DNA from: Chloroflexota bacterium
GTDB lineage: Bacteria > Chloroflexota > Dehalococcoidia > GIF9 > UBA5629
Reading direction: 5' to 3'
DNA length: 48,496 nucleotides
Assembly (NCBI GenBank): GCA_016865855.1
Contig: VGNX01000008.1
Location: forward strand, 1-48,496
Positions 8,712 through 19,095 of this stretch are shown here, piece by piece. The notes beneath the pieces were generated by a model. It had not been told where the DNA came from. It saw nothing but the letters and a program-made list of their open reading frames with translations, and ran no database searches. Positions within the stretch are counted from its first letter, which is position 1. The number at the start of each line of letters is the position of its first letter. The position numbers and the translations under genes are program-made.

Positions 8712-9042
8712 CTTTATCTATTAAATGAGCTCGGAGTAGCAGCTTTTCCATTGACTTTTTGAGCTGATGATAGTCAGCAGCCGCTGCAGTTGGCCGAGCA
8801 ATAAACACTATATCCCATCCTGGTTTTACGTTTGTTACGCGAGCAATCTCTTTGAGCAAACGCCGCACTCGATTACGAACCACTGCCTTGCCGATCTCCT
8901 TAGCTGCCGAAAATCCATACCGGCTAAACTCAAGCTTGTTAGGTAATGTCTTTATAACTATGAGACCATCTACCCAAGCTTTACCTGATTTATAAACGGT
9001 CAAATACTGGGCTCTTTTTGTTAAAGACCATCTTTTTGCCAT
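8683..9042 (-). CDS. rnpA: Ribonuclease P protein component
   Basis: A 119-residue basic protein that assists the RNase P RNA in trimming the 5' ends of pre-tRNAs. The family signature [13 protein letters not shown] is at about 67-79, preceded by [11 protein letters not shown]. The start ATG is 4 bp after the rpmH stop, the usual pairing, so the two are surely co-transcribed. The 3' end overlaps yidD. Confidence 0.95.
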   Translation of the reverse strand: MAKRWSLTKRAQYLTVYKSGKAWVDGLIVIKTLPNKLEFSRYGFSAAKEIGKAVVRNRVRRLLKEIARVTNVKPGWDIVFIARPTAAAADYHQLKKSMEKLLLRAHLIDKDETLRVEVN

Positions 9043-9046
9043 GCTG

Positions 9047-9187
9047 CTAAACTGGCGTCAATTGCCACCGCCCCTTGAGCCGCCTTGACTTCAATACCTT
9101 CCGCCCTCCTCGGGTTGCCATCCTGGCCCGGAAGCCATGCTTACGTTTTCGTGAGATTTTCTTAGGTTGGTATGTTCTCTTAGGCAC
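9047..9187 (-). CDS. rpmH: 50S ribosomal protein L34
   Basis: A 46-residue protein reading (M)[19 protein letters not shown], then [15 protein letters not shown] and ending WQLTPV, which is L34 along its full length. The start codon is GTG at 9187, preceded by a ribosome site GGAAGAG. The stop is 4 bp before rnpA. The gene is short and uses a GTG, so automatic callers may miss it. Confidence 0.96.
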   Translation of the reverse strand: MPKRTYQPKKISRKRKHGFRARMATRGGRKVLKSRRLKGRWQLTPV

Positions 9188-9205
9188 TTTACTCTTCCTT
9201 AGAAG

Positions 9206-9499
9206 CTATGCTTTATTTTCAGAGACTCCCTTAGGACTGGTATGATCCGGAGTATAAGGCAATAAAGCTAGGTAGCGAGCCCTCTTTATGGCTAATGCTA
9301 ATCGTCGCTGGTGCTTGGCACAAATGCCTGTCCGACGGCGTGGCTCAATTCTAGCCCGGTCAGAAACATAGCGCCGCAATCTGGAGATGTCCTTATAGTC
9401 TATCTCAGCCTTGTCAGTGCAAAAGGGGCAAACTTTGGGCTTGAAAACAAAACGACGCCCCTTTTCTCTTGTCTCTTTAATCCCCTCACCTTCCACCAT
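9206..9499 (-). CDS. rpsR: 30S ribosomal protein S18
   Basis: A 97-residue S18. The core reads [43 protein letters not shown], given here in pieces: the RNA-binding helix begins at IDYKD, and [12 protein letters not shown] is the classical signature. The N-terminus has a CPFC pair and the core a further Cys-x2-His, so a zinc-binding (C+) form is likely. It follows ssb in the rpsF-ssb-rpsR order shared by most bacteria. The 18 bp to rpmH suggest one transcript. Confidence 0.96.
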   Translation of the reverse strand: MVEGEGIKETREKGRRFVFKPKVCPFCTDKAEIDYKDISRLRRYVSDRARIEPRRRTGICAKHQRRLALAIKRARYLALLPYTPDHTSPKGVSENKA

Positions 9500-9542
9500 A
9501 CTCTAATCTATGCCTCCTTCTTAATTCTTAAAAGATGCACCT

Positions 9543-9953
9543 CTAAAAGGGTAGATCTTCAGGCCCTACCTCCTCCTCACCAGCCTCCACAGGAGCTTCT
9601 TCACCAGGGAGCGGGGCTACTGCCTGCCTATCAAGGAACAATACCCTATCGGCATTTACTTCAAGTGTAGTGCGCCTTTGACCATCCCTGTCTTCCCAGG
9701 TTCTGGTACGTAAACTACCTTCAACGTAAACTCGCTGTCCCTTAGTCAAAAACTGGTTACAGCTCTCAGCCTGCTTTCTCCAGGCAGTTACTCTGAACCA
9801 TTCAGTTTCCTGTTTGCGCTCCCCGTCTGGTGCAGTATAAACACGATTAGTGGCAATACTGAATGAAGTTACCGGAGTCCCACTAGGTGTAAAATGCATC
9901 TCCGGGTCACTACCGAGATTTCCAATAAGCATAATTTTGGTCAAACTCACCAT
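9543..9953 (-). CDS. ssb: Single-stranded DNA-binding protein
   Basis: A 136-residue SSB with one OB fold (MVSLTKIMLIGNLGSDPEM at the start, TEWFRVTAWRKQAE in the middle). A short acidic linker leads to the C-terminal tip EDLPF, which in SSBs recruits replication and repair enzymes. It lies between rpsF and rpsR, the conserved order. The tip indicates a full-length, functional protein. Confidence 0.96.
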   Translation of the reverse strand: MVSLTKIMLIGNLGSDPEMHFTPSGTPVTSFSIATNRVYTAPDGERKQETEWFRVTAWRKQAESCNQFLTKGQRVYVEGSLRTRTWEDRDGQRRTTLEVNADRVLFLDRQAVAPLPGEEAPVEAGEEEVGPEDLPF

Positions 9954-9971
9954 AGCTAACCTCCTTACAAC

Positions 9972-10259
9972 TTAATCCGCCAATCTTATCAAGAGATGAC
10001 GCAGAATCTTCCCGGAAAGCCGAAGATTCGCTTCTAGCTCCTTAGTCAAAGCTGGCTTCATTTTAACCTTAGTCAACACATAATTCCCTTCCATAGACCG
10101 CTTTATAGGATAAGCCAGCTTTCTTCTACCCCACTGATTTACCTCATCTACACTCCCACCGACCTTATTAACTAGCTCGCTCAGCTTGGTCATAAAGTCA
10201 GGCATTTCTTTGTCATCCACTTCAGGACTAATTATAAGCACCAGTTCATAACTAGGCAT
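9972..10259 (-). CDS. rpsF: 30S ribosomal protein S6
   Basis: A 95-residue S6 with the typical opening YELVLIISPEVDD and the segment WGRRKLAYPIKRSMEGNYVL. It binds S18 on the small-subunit platform, and S18 is encoded two genes downstream. It is the first gene of the long minus-strand operon that ends with ileS. A candidate extended -10 promoter lies 33 bp upstream of its ATG. Confidence 0.96.
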   Translation of the reverse strand: MPSYELVLIISPEVDDKEMPDFMTKLSELVNKVGGSVDEVNQWGRRKLAYPIKRSMEGNYVLTKVKMKPALTKELEANLRLSGKILRHLLIRLAD

Positions 10260-10291
10260 TCGTATTACCCTCGAAGTTCAAAAGTGGACAC

Positions 10292-10321
10292 ATTATAGCA
10301 TATCAAAGAAAATAGCAACAA
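10292..10321 (-). promoter_or_regulatory. Candidate sigma-70 promoter of the rpsF-ileS operon
   Basis: On the minus strand TTGTTG (10316-10321) is followed after 18 bp by TATAAT (10292-10297), with TGC just before the -10, an extended -10 element. It lies directly upstream of rpsF and back to back with the ychF promoter. Confidence 0.55.
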
Positions 10322-10346
10322 GCCTACGAACAAAGCTAGCCGTCCC

Positions 10347-10375
10347 TTGCATTTTATTCGCTTCTGGCTTATATT
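10347..10375 (+). promoter_or_regulatory. Candidate sigma-70 promoter of ychF
   Basis: TTGCAT (10347-10352), a 17-bp spacer and TATATT (10370-10375). Transcription would begin near 10382, which excludes the upstream TTG at 10347 as the ychF start and supports the TTG at 10398. Confidence 0.5.
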
Positions 10376-10397
10376 TCTGTTAAACAAGGGGACATTC

Positions 10398-11498
10398 TTG
10401 GAAATCTGCATTATCGGGCTGCCCAAGAGCGGCAAGACAACGATTTTCAATGCCTTGACCAAGGGAAAGGCTGACACTAGAACTTACGTCACAACTGCCG
10501 TGACTCCTAACTTTGGAGTTTCTAAGGTACCAGAACCTAGATTACAAGTTCTGGATAGAATATTTCATCCGAAGAAGATAATGCCGGCCGAGGTCAAGTA
10601 TGCTGATATTGCCGGTGCAGCCAAAGGCTTAGGCAAAGGAGAGGGAATAGGTGGCCAGTTCCTGAACTATCTAAGTAACGCTGATGCATTGCTCCAAGTA
10701 GTCCGAGCCTTTGAGGATGAAAACGTGCCACACGTAGACAGTAGTATCGACCCAAAACGCGATATAACTACCATGGACTTGGAGCTTGTCTTCTCCGATT
10801 TGACTATAATTGATAGAAGACTGAAGCGACTTGAAGATTCTTTGAAGGGCGCTAAGCCATCCGAACGCGACCTGCTCCTGAAAGAGCAAGCTCTACTTCA
10901 AAAGATTAAATCAGAATTAGAAAAGGATGTACCGATCTGGCAGCAAGGTTTAACTGCTGAGGAATTTAGAAGCCTGGCCAACTATCAGTTTCTCACTGCC
11001 AAACCTATGCTATTGGTCATCAACATTGGAGAGAACCAGTTAACACAGGCTTCTTCCCTCGAAGCTGAGATACGCTCAGCCTATTCCCACTCTCAATTCG
11101 AAGTAGTTGCCTTATGTGGTAAGTTAGAAATGGAATTAACCCAACTCAGCGATGATGAAGCTGTAGAATTTCGCAATGCTCTGGGCCTCGCTGAGCCGGC
11201 AGTTGACCGCATCATCAGAATTTCCTATCAACTCCTGGGGCTGATCTCTTTCTTCACCACCGTCTCCGAGGAATTAAAAGCCTGGACAATCACCAAAGGA
11301 ACAGCCGCCTTAAAAGCCGCTGGCAAAATCCATTCCGACATCGAAAAGGGATTTATACGGGCGGAAGTTGTGGGTTTTCATGATTTAGATAGATGCGGCA
11401 GTCTGGCTGAAGCCCGAAAACATGGCCTGCTCAGACTCGAAGGCAAAAACTACATCGTGCAAGACGGCGATATAATAACCTTCCTGTTTAACATTTAG
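10398..11498 (+). CDS. ychF: Redox-regulated ATPase YchF (Obg-like)
   Basis: A 366-residue Obg-family nucleotidase. The P-loop GLPKSGKTT is at residues 7-15, the G3 motif in YADIAGAAKG. The usual G4 is replaced by an NIGE-type motif (LLVINIGENQ), consistent with the family's preference for ATP over GTP. A helical coiled segment follows, then a C-terminal TGS domain ending VQDGDIITFLFNI. I chose TTG at 10398 because AAGGGGAC lies just before it and the family begins at this point. YchF binds ribosomes and is linked to stress and oxidative responses. Confidence 0.93.
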   Translation: MEICIIGLPKSGKTTIFNALTKGKADTRTYVTTAVTPNFGVSKVPEPRLQVLDRIFHPKKIMPAEVKYADIAGAAKGLGKGEGIGGQFLNYLSNADALLQVVRAFEDENVPHVDSSIDPKRDITTMDLELVFSDLTIIDRRLKRLEDSLKGAKPSERDLLLKEQALLQKIKSELEKDVPIWQQGLTAEEFRSLANYQFLTAKPMLLVINIGENQLTQASSLEAEIRSAYSHSQFEVVALCGKLEMELTQLSDDEAVEFRNALGLAEPAVDRIIRISYQLLGLISFFTTVSEELKAWTITKGTAALKAAGKIHSDIEKGFIRAEVVGFHDLDRCGSLAEARKHGLLRLEGKNYIVQDGDIITFLFNI

Positions 11499-11559
11499 AG
11501 GAAATCGCCCTCACTCAAAACTATGTCACTCAAAGAGAGCTATAAGTGGTGTCACTGCC

Positions 11560-11588
11560 TTCAACATCCTTATTTTAGATGGTATAAT
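11560..11588 (+). promoter_or_regulatory. Possible promoter of ppsA
   Basis: A perfect TATAAT at 11583-11588 lies 38 bp before the ppsA ATG. The matching -35 (TTCAAC at 11560-11565, 17-bp spacing) is poor. Confidence 0.4.
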
Positions 11589-11625
11589 ACTCCCACAGAG
11601 GGCAATTCGAACAACAAGGAGAGAT

Positions 11626-13893
11626 ATGAAACAAGGGACAAAGGTTATTGTTTGGTTTGACGAAGTAACCAAGGATGACATTCCTCTAGTAGGTGGTAAG
11701 GGGGCAAACTTAGGTGAGATGGTTCATGCTCGGATACCGGTGCCACCAGGTTTCATCGTCACCGCAGACACCTATTTCAAATTCCTGAAAACCAGCAAGC
11801 TTACAGACGAAATCCGCCGATACCTTGAAGATTTGAATGTTAACGATAGCAGAAAACTTCAAGAGGTATCCAACCTCATTAAGGATAGAATTTCCAGCGT
11901 ACCTATGCCGCCTGACATAGTTAAGGAGATTAAAGACGCTTATCGCAAACTAGGCCAAGGACTGGTAGCAGTCCGTTCCTCAGCCACAGCCGAAGACTTG
12001 CCCGAGGCTTCTTTCGCCGGGCAACAACGCACCTTTCTCAACATTCAAGGAGAAGATGCGGTAGTGGCAGCAGTACAAGGCTGCTGGAGTTCCTTGTTTG
12101 AATCCAGGGCTATATTCTACAGACAGCAGCACGGTTTTGACCACTTCAAGGTGGGTATTGCCGTACCAGTGCAAATAATGGTGCAATCGGAGGCGGCAGG
12201 TGTTCTCTTTACTGTAGAACCTCTGAGCAACGATACAACGAAGATTCTCATCGAAGCAATTTTTGGATTAGGCGAAGCCATTGTTTCCGGCGAAGTCACT
12301 CCTGACCAGTATTTGCTGGATAAGGGGAAAATTAGGATTCTTGACAAGAAAATTCACAAACAGGAATGGCAACTGGTGAAGAACACGAAAGCACCGGTAG
12401 GCGAACTAGACCCTAACGTTAAGATCCATGTCCCACCATCAAAGCAAACTCTGCAAAAGATAACCGACAAAGACATAATTGCTTTAGCTAAACTGAGCAA
12501 GACGATTGAGGATTTATACAAAAGTCCACAGGATATCGAGTGGGCAAAACAAGGAACACAGCTATTTATCCTTCAAACCCGGCCTGTGACCACTTTGAAA
12601 CCGAAAGAAAAGATTAAGACACTTCCTAAAATAGAAGCTCAAGCAATTTTAACCGGCGTTGCAGCTAGCCCGGGGATAGCCGTTGGCACAGTTAAAATTG
12701 TGCCTGAATCCTCACAGATAGATAAAGTGCAAAATGGTGATGTTCTGGTAGCCGAAATGACAACTCCAGATTTTGTGCCAGCGATGAAGCGGGCTGTGGC
12801 TATAGTCACTGACCGTGGCGGTAGAACTGCTCACGCTGCCATCGTCAGCCGCGAGCTAGGTGTCCCTTGCATTGTGGGCACAGAGGTGGCAACTAAAGTT
12901 CTAAGTGATGGCCAAGAAATCACTGTGGATGGCTCCCGGGGAGAAGTCTACGCTGGTAGAGTAGCAGAGCCAACAAGAACAGCTCCCGTAGTTGTTACTC
13001 AGAAACGAATTAAGACAAGAACCAGAGTCTATGTAAATCTAGCTGAGCCAGAATTAGCTGAGGTCGTGGCGAAGAGAAATGTGGATGGAGTTGGTCTGCT
13101 TAGAGCTGAGTTTATGATTGCACAGATTGGTGGACACCCACGATACATGCTGCACGAGGGGAAGGGAGAGCAATTCATGGAAATGCTAGCCCGGGGCATT
13201 ACTACCTTTACCAAAGCTTTCCACCCTCGCCCGGTTGTTTTCCGTACTACCGATTTCAAAACCAACGAGTACAGAAACCTGCGTGGTGGGGACAAATACG
13301 AGGAATTTGAGGAGAACCCCATGATTGGGTACCGCGGCTGCTCCAGATACATGCGGGAAACCGAGGTTTTCAGACTCGAGATAGAGGCTATCAAAAAGGT
13401 ATGCCAGTACTATAACAATCTCTATGTCATGATTCCCTTCGTCCGTTTCGTAGATGAAATGGCCAGGATAAAGAGGTTCCTCGTAGCTGAGGGACTATAT
13501 CAGTTCCCCAATTTCAAATTGTGGATGATGGTTGAAGTGCCATCAAACGTCTTTCTCATAGACAAATTTATAGACGTTGGCATTGATGGTGTCTCTATCG
13601 GTTCTAACGACTTAACCCAATTGATTTTAGGGATAGACAGAGACAACCCCAAGCTAGCCCCACAATTTGATGAGAGAAACGAGGCAGTGCTCATGGCTAT
13701 AGAAAAAGTCATTAAGGTTTCGGTCAGCAAGGGCATCACCTCTTCCATCTGCGGACAAGCACCTTCAGTCTACCCAGAACTTACCGAGAATCTGGTGAAA
13801 TGGGGGATCACCTCAGTTTCAGTAAGTCCTGACATGATTGACGAAACAAGGCGTATTATTGCTGCTGCTGAAGCGAAACTTAGCCAGTCATAG
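11626..13893 (+). CDS. ppsA: Phosphoenolpyruvate synthase (pyruvate, water dikinase)
   Basis: A 755-residue enzyme converting pyruvate and ATP to phosphoenolpyruvate, AMP and phosphate. The N-terminal ATP-binding domain opens with GGKGANLGEM and contains VRSSATAEDLPEASFAGQQ. The swivelling phosphohistidine domain carries His403 in GGRTAHAAI. The C-terminal PEP-binding barrel carries Cys709 in SICGQAPS. Length and domain order are normal. The ATG follows a ribosome site AAGGAGAGA. Together with the ferredoxin-dependent 2-oxoacid oxidoreductase of this window it would supply gluconeogenesis from acetyl-CoA-level carbon; that link is inferred. Confidence 0.95.
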   Translation: MKQGTKVIVWFDEVTKDDIPLVGGKGANLGEMVHARIPVPPGFIVTADTYFKFLKTSKLTDEIRRYLEDLNVNDSRKLQEVSNLIKDRISSVPMPPDIVKEIKDAYRKLGQGLVAVRSSATAEDLPEASFAGQQRTFLNIQGEDAVVAAVQGCWSSLFESRAIFYRQQHGFDHFKVGIAVPVQIMVQSEAAGVLFTVEPLSNDTTKILIEAIFGLGEAIVSGEVTPDQYLLDKGKIRILDKKIHKQEWQLVKNTKAPVGELDPNVKIHVPPSKQTLQKITDKDIIALAKLSKTIEDLYKSPQDIEWAKQGTQLFILQTRPVTTLKPKEKIKTLPKIEAQAILTGVAASPGIAVGTVKIVPESSQIDKVQNGDVLVAEMTTPDFVPAMKRAVAIVTDRGGRTAHAAIVSRELGVPCIVGTEVATKVLSDGQEITVDGSRGEVYAGRVAEPTRTAPVVVTQKRIKTRTRVYVNLAEPELAEVVAKRNVDGVGLLRAEFMIAQIGGHPRYMLHEGKGEQFMEMLARGITTFTKAFHPRPVVFRTTDFKTNEYRNLRGGDKYEEFEENPMIGYRGCSRYMRETEVFRLEIEAIKKVCQYYNNLYVMIPFVRFVDEMARIKRFLVAEGLYQFPNFKLWMMVEVPSNVFLIDKFIDVGIDGVSIGSNDLTQLILGIDRDNPKLAPQFDERNEAVLMAIEKVIKVSVSKGITSSICGQAPSVYPELTENLVKWGITSVSVSPDMIDETRRIIAAAEAKLSQS

Positions 13894-13930
13894 GATTGTA
13901 GCGAAGCAGGGAAGTAAAGCTTAAGTTTTG

Positions 13931-14965
13931 ATGGTCAATCTGAATATTCGGCAGCGGATAGAGGAATCTGAAAACAGCCTTTCCCCATACGCAGCAAAAA
14001 GCAGGTTTAGCCGAGGCAAACTCAAATGGGAGGAACCTTGCCCAATACGAACAGATTTTCAGCGGGACCGCGACCGCATCATTCACTCCAAGGCTTTCCG
14101 CCGTCTCAAGCACAAGACCCAGGTCTTTATTGCCCCTTTGGGTGACCATTATGTAACACGGCTGACGCATACTTTAGAGGTTTCCCAGATTGCCCGAACT
14201 ATATCCAGAGCGCTGAACCTTAACGAGGATTTAACAGAGGCTATTGCTTTGGGACATGACTTAGGTCACACCCCATTTGGCCATGTCGGTGAGCAAGTTC
14301 TAAATGAGCTTTGCCCCGGTGGATTCAAGCATAACGAGCAGAGTTTAAGGGTAGTCGATTTACTGGAAAAAGATGGACATGGACTGAACCTAACCTGGGA
14401 AGTGAGGGATGGCATCTTGAATCATTCCAAGAGCGGGATTGAGATACTTGGGGAAGGGTGGACAGATGTTGGTACTATCGAGGGCCAGGTAGTAAAGATG
14501 GCTGACATTGTTGCTTATGTCAACCACGATACTGCCGATGCTATAAGAGCCAGCGTTATAGCTGAAAACGAGCTACCTGTCTCCGCAGTCAAGCTTCTCG
14601 GTCACACTTCTTCTCAGCGGATTAACACGCTGGTCTCCGACATCGTCAGCTATTCTTTAGCATCTATGGGCAATGCCAATCTGACAAAGCCGATCATTGG
14701 AATGAATACAGAAATCCTAGAAGCGACCAAGAGCTTGCGTGAGTTTCTCTTTGACAAGGTGTATAATCCCAGCTTAGCTAATAAAGATACAGCAAAGGCA
14801 CGAAAAGTAATACGTCTGCTGTATTCATATTTCCTGAAACACGAGGAAACGTTGCCAAGAGAATATGCTCTGCGCGATGACACTGTAGAACAGAAGATTA
14901 CTGACTATATCGCTGGCATGACAGACCAGTATGCGCTAAGGATGGCCAAAGAAATCTCACGCTGA
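13931..14965 (+). CDS. dgt: dGTP triphosphohydrolase-like HD-domain protein
   Basis: A 344-residue HD-domain protein (dNTPase family) expected to hydrolyse deoxynucleoside triphosphates to nucleosides and triphosphate. The N-terminal signature FQRDRDRIIHSKAFRRLKHK and the metal-binding motifs TLEVSQIART and GHDLGHTPFGH are all present. I used ATG 13931 because the TTG just before it lacks a better ribosome site. It lies 37 bp after ppsA and 53 bp before dnaG. The dgt-dnaG-rpoD order is common in Gram-positive-type genomes. Confidence 0.92.
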   Translation: MVNLNIRQRIEESENSLSPYAAKSRFSRGKLKWEEPCPIRTDFQRDRDRIIHSKAFRRLKHKTQVFIAPLGDHYVTRLTHTLEVSQIARTISRALNLNEDLTEAIALGHDLGHTPFGHVGEQVLNELCPGGFKHNEQSLRVVDLLEKDGHGLNLTWEVRDGILNHSKSGIEILGEGWTDVGTIEGQVVKMADIVAYVNHDTADAIRASVIAENELPVSAVKLLGHTSSQRINTLVSDIVSYSLASMGNANLTKPIIGMNTEILEATKSLREFLFDKVYNPSLANKDTAKARKVIRLLYSYFLKHEETLPREYALRDDTVEQKITDYIAGMTDQYALRMAKEISR

Positions 14966-15018
14966 AAGGGAAAGTTGCCTTTAGTCAGGAGTTTGAAACA
15001 GGTGATTGAGTTTTTGAA

Positions 15019-16881
15019 ATGAGTGTGATCGATGATGTAAAACAGAGGCTGGATATTGTGCAAGTGGTCTCTGAATATGCCAAACTACAAAAATCAGGGC
15101 GAAATTACAAAGCTTTATGTCCGTTTCATTCTGAAAAGAACCCTTCGTTTTTTGTATTCCCCGAGCGGCAGAGCTGGCACTGTTTCGGAGCTTGCGGCAC
15201 TGGTGGAGATATCTTCTCCTTCATCATGAAGAAAGAAGGAGTTGATTTCGCACAAGCGCTGCATATTTTAGCTAATAAGGCAGGTGTTTCCTTGGTTGCT
15301 CTGACAACCCCAGAAAAGCAGACTCAAAATAAAGAGAGGGAAAGATTATTTGAGATCAATGAAGCGGCCGCTGAATATTACCACCACCTGTTGTTGAACA
15401 GTTCAGTGGGCGAGACAGCAAGGAATTATGTAGCTCGGCGAGGGCTATCGCCCGAGACAATCAATAACTTCCAATTAGGTTTCAGTCCAGAAGGGTGGGA
15501 TACCCTAAAGCAGTATTTGAAGGGCAAGGGATACGGGGAAGCAGAGCTGCTAGCTGCTGGTCTGCTGGTAGAGCGGGATGACAAAAACAGCTACGACCGA
15601 TTTCGCAATCGGCTAATATTTCCTATTCGGAACATTCAAGGAAAGGCTCCAGGCTTTGGTGGCAGGGCATTAGACGATTCTTTACCTAAATATCTTAACT
15701 CTCCCCAGACACTAGTGTTCGATAAGAGCAGCAACCTTTATGGGATTGACCGGGCTAAGACAGCTATCCGTCAGAAAGACCAGGCGGTAATTGTTGAAGG
15801 ATACATGGACGTTATCACAGCCCACCAGCATGGGTACGATAACGTCGTTGCCTCCATGGGTACATCTATGACTGACAAACAGCTGGCTATTCTTAAAAAC
15901 TTGACCAGGAATTTAATACTGGCTCTTGATGCTGACACTGCAGGAGAAGAGGCCATCTCAAGAAGCGGCGAGATTGTCGATAAGATGCTACCAGTACCAC
16001 CATCGTTTTATGGGTGGGTAAAATATGAGGATGCTCACAATGCAGAGGTAAAGATTCTAGTCTTACCTCGAGACAAAGACCCGGACGACGTAATCAAAGA
16101 AGATGATTCACAGTGGCAAAAGCTGATAATAGATGCTAAACCTATGATTGACTTCATTCTCGAAACGGTAATTGCTAAAGTTGATATAGCAAGTGCCAGG
16201 GATAAGTCTTTGGCTGCAGAGAAACTTCTGCCGCTACTTTTCGAGATGAAGGACCCGCTGCGGCAAGCTCATTACGTGGAAAGGCTTGCCCGGTTATTGA
16301 AGATTGATGAGCACGTTCTAGGCGACGCATTGAGAAGGTTTAGAGCCGTCGAACGAAAACGAAAAGCTAACAAAAGCCTTCCGGCTTTCACTCCTGTAGC
16401 ACCTTCCTTGACTTCATCCAATCCCCTTGAGCAATATTGCTTAGCTTTATTGCTTCAGTATCCGGAGCTTAAGGCAGAAAGCACAGGACTATCGCCCGAC
16501 CATTTTGAGCATACCGAAAACCGAGAGCTGTTTGTAAAATGGCAACAAAGTGATGACCTTGCATCGCTTAAGAACAGCCTCGATAGCGCTCTTCAAGAGT
16601 ATTTGGAAAGTCTTCTGGCTAAGGCATTACTTACTGTTATCAAGGAGAATGAGACAACACGGCGTGAGACGTTTAATGACTGTGTCAATCTATTACAGAA
16701 GAATATGCTTAAAAACCTAGAAGTCAAAAAACAAGAACTCTTTATAGAAGCTCAGATGGGTGGGACAGCAGCACATTTGGCTAAGCTAGAAGAGCAAGGC
16801 ATAGAAGTCAGTAAGCAACTTAAAGAGGTCTTCACCAAGCTAGACCACCGCCGCCGACTAGCAAGGAGGGACGGGCAATGA
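15019..16881 (+). CDS. dnaG: DNA primase
   Basis: A 620-residue primase that lays RNA primers for DNA replication. The N-terminal CHC2 zinc-binding domain has CPFH (about 36-39) and [10 protein letters not shown]. The TOPRIM domain follows with [12 protein letters not shown] and LALDADTAG. The C-terminal third is helicase-interaction type and variable. Its stop overlaps the rpoD start by 4 bp. Length is typical. Confidence 0.97.
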   Translation: MSVIDDVKQRLDIVQVVSEYAKLQKSGRNYKALCPFHSEKNPSFFVFPERQSWHCFGACGTGGDIFSFIMKKEGVDFAQALHILANKAGVSLVALTTPEKQTQNKERERLFEINEAAAEYYHHLLLNSSVGETARNYVARRGLSPETINNFQLGFSPEGWDTLKQYLKGKGYGEAELLAAGLLVERDDKNSYDRFRNRLIFPIRNIQGKAPGFGGRALDDSLPKYLNSPQTLVFDKSSNLYGIDRAKTAIRQKDQAVIVEGYMDVITAHQHGYDNVVASMGTSMTDKQLAILKNLTRNLILALDADTAGEEAISRSGEIVDKMLPVPPSFYGWVKYEDAHNAEVKILVLPRDKDPDDVIKEDDSQWQKLIIDAKPMIDFILETVIAKVDIASARDKSLAAEKLLPLLFEMKDPLRQAHYVERLARLLKIDEHVLGDALRRFRAVERKRKANKSLPAFTPVAPSLTSSNPLEQYCLALLLQYPELKAESTGLSPDHFEHTENRELFVKWQQSDDLASLKNSLDSALQEYLESLLAKALLTVIKENETTRRETFNDCVNLLQKNMLKNLEVKKQELFIEAQMGGTAAHLAKLEEQGIEVSKQLKEVFTKLDHRRRLARRDGQ

Positions 16882-18446
16882 CTTCAAATAGAGATGAAAA
16901 GCTTCTGTCCTATTTCCCTAGGAAAGGCAAAAGCCGATTGGACTCCGAGGATATTCTTGGCATTGATGATGAATCACTCATACACCCGGATAATAATTGG
17001 GATAGTTTCGACAAATACGAGGCGGAGGAAGATACCGGTCATATCGCTCTCCCATGGGAAAGCGAAGAGGCTGCTGAACTCGAAGACGAATTGGCAGGTA
17101 AGGAAGAGAAAGAGGATAAGTCCCCGCTTGGCCTTGAACTAGAGCATGTTGAGCACGAAGTAATTGATGACCCAGTTCGTATGTATCTCCACGAGATTGG
17201 CAAAGTCTCACTGCTCACTGCGAACGATGAGAAGGCGTTGGCTAGCAAAATTGAGGAGGCTAAATATCTGGAAAAGATTGAAGAGCTTTACTTTCAGCGC
17301 CACGGTGAATATCCGTCAACAGTTGATACAGTAATCTATTTGCTCCGTCATTTGCTTGCATCACAGCCCTTGATCCCCATTCTTACCAAACGACTTAAGC
17401 TCGCTACTACAGACAGCTTCATCAAGAAAATTCGCGATCCAAAGCTGCGGTCGGCCATTGATCGCACGATTAACCAAGAACTAGTGGAAGCTATTGCTAA
17501 GGGCACTGATAAAAGCGCTCCTGAAGTTGAACAAAATTTTGTAGACCTTTCTACAGACAGTCGACTCCTACCTGCAGAATTACTCATGCTCATAGGAGAA
17601 AAAACTACCTGGAGACAGTTAGAATCTCTGGTTGCCGAGCCCGTCAATCCCGAATTCCTCTCTCAGCTTCACGCACATACTCAGCAATTTAAAGCCCATC
17701 TCACTAAAGTGAAAAAGGCAGCAAGGAAATCGGAAAGGCACCTTACTGAAGCAAATCTACGCCTAGTGGTCAGCGTCGCCAAGAAATATGTAGGCCACGG
17801 GATGCCACTCCTTGACCTTATCCAGGAAGGGAATATCGGGCTAGTCCGCGCTGTGGAGAAATTTGAATATAGAAAAGGGTATAAATTCAGCACTTATGCT
17901 ACTTGGTGGATTAGACAAGCTATTACCCGGGCTATAGCTGACCAAGCCCGTACCATTCGTATCCCGGTGCATATGGTAGAAACTATCAACAGACTGCTAA
18001 AAGTCAACCGCCGCTTATCTCAAGAATATGGGCGTGAACCAAGTTACGAGGAAATTGGCAAGGGCATGGAAATATCTTCAGACAGAGTAAGAGAAATCCT
18101 GAAGTTATCTCAGATGCCGATATCTTTAGAGATGCCCATAGGCGAAGAGGAAGACAGTCACCTCGGCGATTTCATTGAAGACCGCGCTACCTTGCCACCA
18201 GCCGATGTCGCTTCGCAAGAATTGCTTAAGGCACAATTAAACAAAATACTCTCTGAACTCACTGACAGAGAGAGAAGGGTCATACTACTCAGATTCGGTT
18301 TGGAGGACGGACGAGCCCGAACCTTAGAGGAGGTAGGCAAGGAGTTTAATGTAACCCGAGAGCGAATCCGCCAAATCGAGGCTAAAGCACTCCGCAAACT
18401 ACGTCATCCCAGCCGAAGCCGAAAGCTTAAAGACTATCTGGAATAA
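16878..18446 (+). CDS. rpoD: RNA polymerase primary sigma factor (sigma-70/SigA)
   Basis: A 522-residue housekeeping sigma factor. An acidic N-terminal stretch precedes region 1.2 ([16 protein letters not shown]). A ~120-residue non-conserved insert follows. Regions 2.1-2.4 include [12 protein letters not shown] and [19 protein letters not shown], region 3 includes [14 protein letters not shown], and region 4.2 the helix-turn-helix [20 protein letters not shown]. It is translationally coupled to dnaG (4-bp overlap), the classical macromolecular-synthesis arrangement. The presence of all core regions marks it as the main sigma factor. Candidate promoters in the window resemble TTGACA-17-TATAAT, in line with this. 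Confidence 0.97.
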   Translation: MTSNRDEKLLSYFPRKGKSRLDSEDILGIDDESLIHPDNNWDSFDKYEAEEDTGHIALPWESEEAAELEDELAGKEEKEDKSPLGLELEHVEHEVIDDPVRMYLHEIGKVSLLTANDEKALASKIEEAKYLEKIEELYFQRHGEYPSTVDTVIYLLRHLLASQPLIPILTKRLKLATTDSFIKKIRDPKLRSAIDRTINQELVEAIAKGTDKSAPEVEQNFVDLSTDSRLLPAELLMLIGEKTTWRQLESLVAEPVNPEFLSQLHAHTQQFKAHLTKVKKAARKSERHLTEANLRLVVSVAKKYVGHGMPLLDLIQEGNIGLVRAVEKFEYRKGYKFSTYATWWIRQAITRAIADQARTIRIPVHMVETINRLLKVNRRLSQEYGREPSYEEIGKGMEISSDRVREILKLSQMPISLEMPIGEEEDSHLGDFIEDRATLPPADVASQELLKAQLNKILSELTDRERRVILLRFGLEDGRARTLEEVGKEFNVTRERIRQIEAKALRKLRHPSRSRKLKDYLE

Positions 18447-18481
18447 GCCAGCATAACATCCTGGCTGCTAGGAGGAACTAG

Positions 18482-19087
18482 ATGAGACTGATTAAAGGAT
18501 TAATTATGGCCATTGGCGTAATCGGGGTTATGGTCATCATTGCCCTGATTATAGGCTACTACCTTTACTCGCTTTCGCCTCCAATCCAAGCGAAGGTAAT
18601 ACCGGTGGCAGTAAGTGCCGATGCATCTCAAAGTTTTGACCAGAAGCTAGATGCGCTCAAAGGCCAAATCAAAGCCGCGGTTGACGCTGGGGAAAAGAAA
18701 CAAGTAAGCTTGGTAATCACCGAAAAGGAAATCAATTCCAAGTTGGTTCAAATGCTGGCCGAGGGCGAACTGCCATCATTGAAACGTGTATTGATTAACT
18801 TCGGTGACGGCTATTTCTTAACCTATGCTGTGGTGGATACTCCCGGAATCGATGCTAAAACGGGCTCAATGGGACGAGTGGAGATTATAGAAGGTGAACC
18901 CAAAGTAGTAATAGATGAGTTTAATTTGGGCAAACTACCCTTGCCCAAATCTGTAAACAGAAGAGTTGAACAACTGCTGAATATCATGGTAAACCTGCAA
19001 TTACCTGACGTGTCTCTGGATATAACCGGTGTTGAAATCAAAAATCACCAGCTGACTGTTACTGGAACTACCAAAACTGCGAAGTAA
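18482..19087 (+). CDS. Conserved-looking membrane-anchored protein of unknown function
   Basis: A 201-residue protein with one N-terminal membrane segment (about 4-30) and an exported domain of roughly 170 residues. I recognise no family. The exported part has alternating hydrophobic strands (KQVSLVITEKEINSKL, LQLPDVSLDIT) and looks like a lipid-binding or LmeA/DUF2993-like beta fold, but that is only an impression. The ATG follows a strong ribosome site (AGGAGGAAC). It lies 35 bp after rpoD and may share its transcript. The convergent ffh ends 9 bp away. Confidence 0.7.
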   Translation: MRLIKGLIMAIGVIGVMVIIALIIGYYLYSLSPPIQAKVIPVAVSADASQSFDQKLDALKGQIKAAVDAGEKKQVSLVITEKEINSKLVQMLAEGELPSLKRVLINFGDGYFLTYAVVDTPGIDAKTGSMGRVEIIEGEPKVVIDEFNLGKLPLPKSVNRRVEQLLNIMVNLQLPDVSLDITGVEIKNHQLTVTGTTKTAK

Positions 19088-19095
19088 AAAATTCC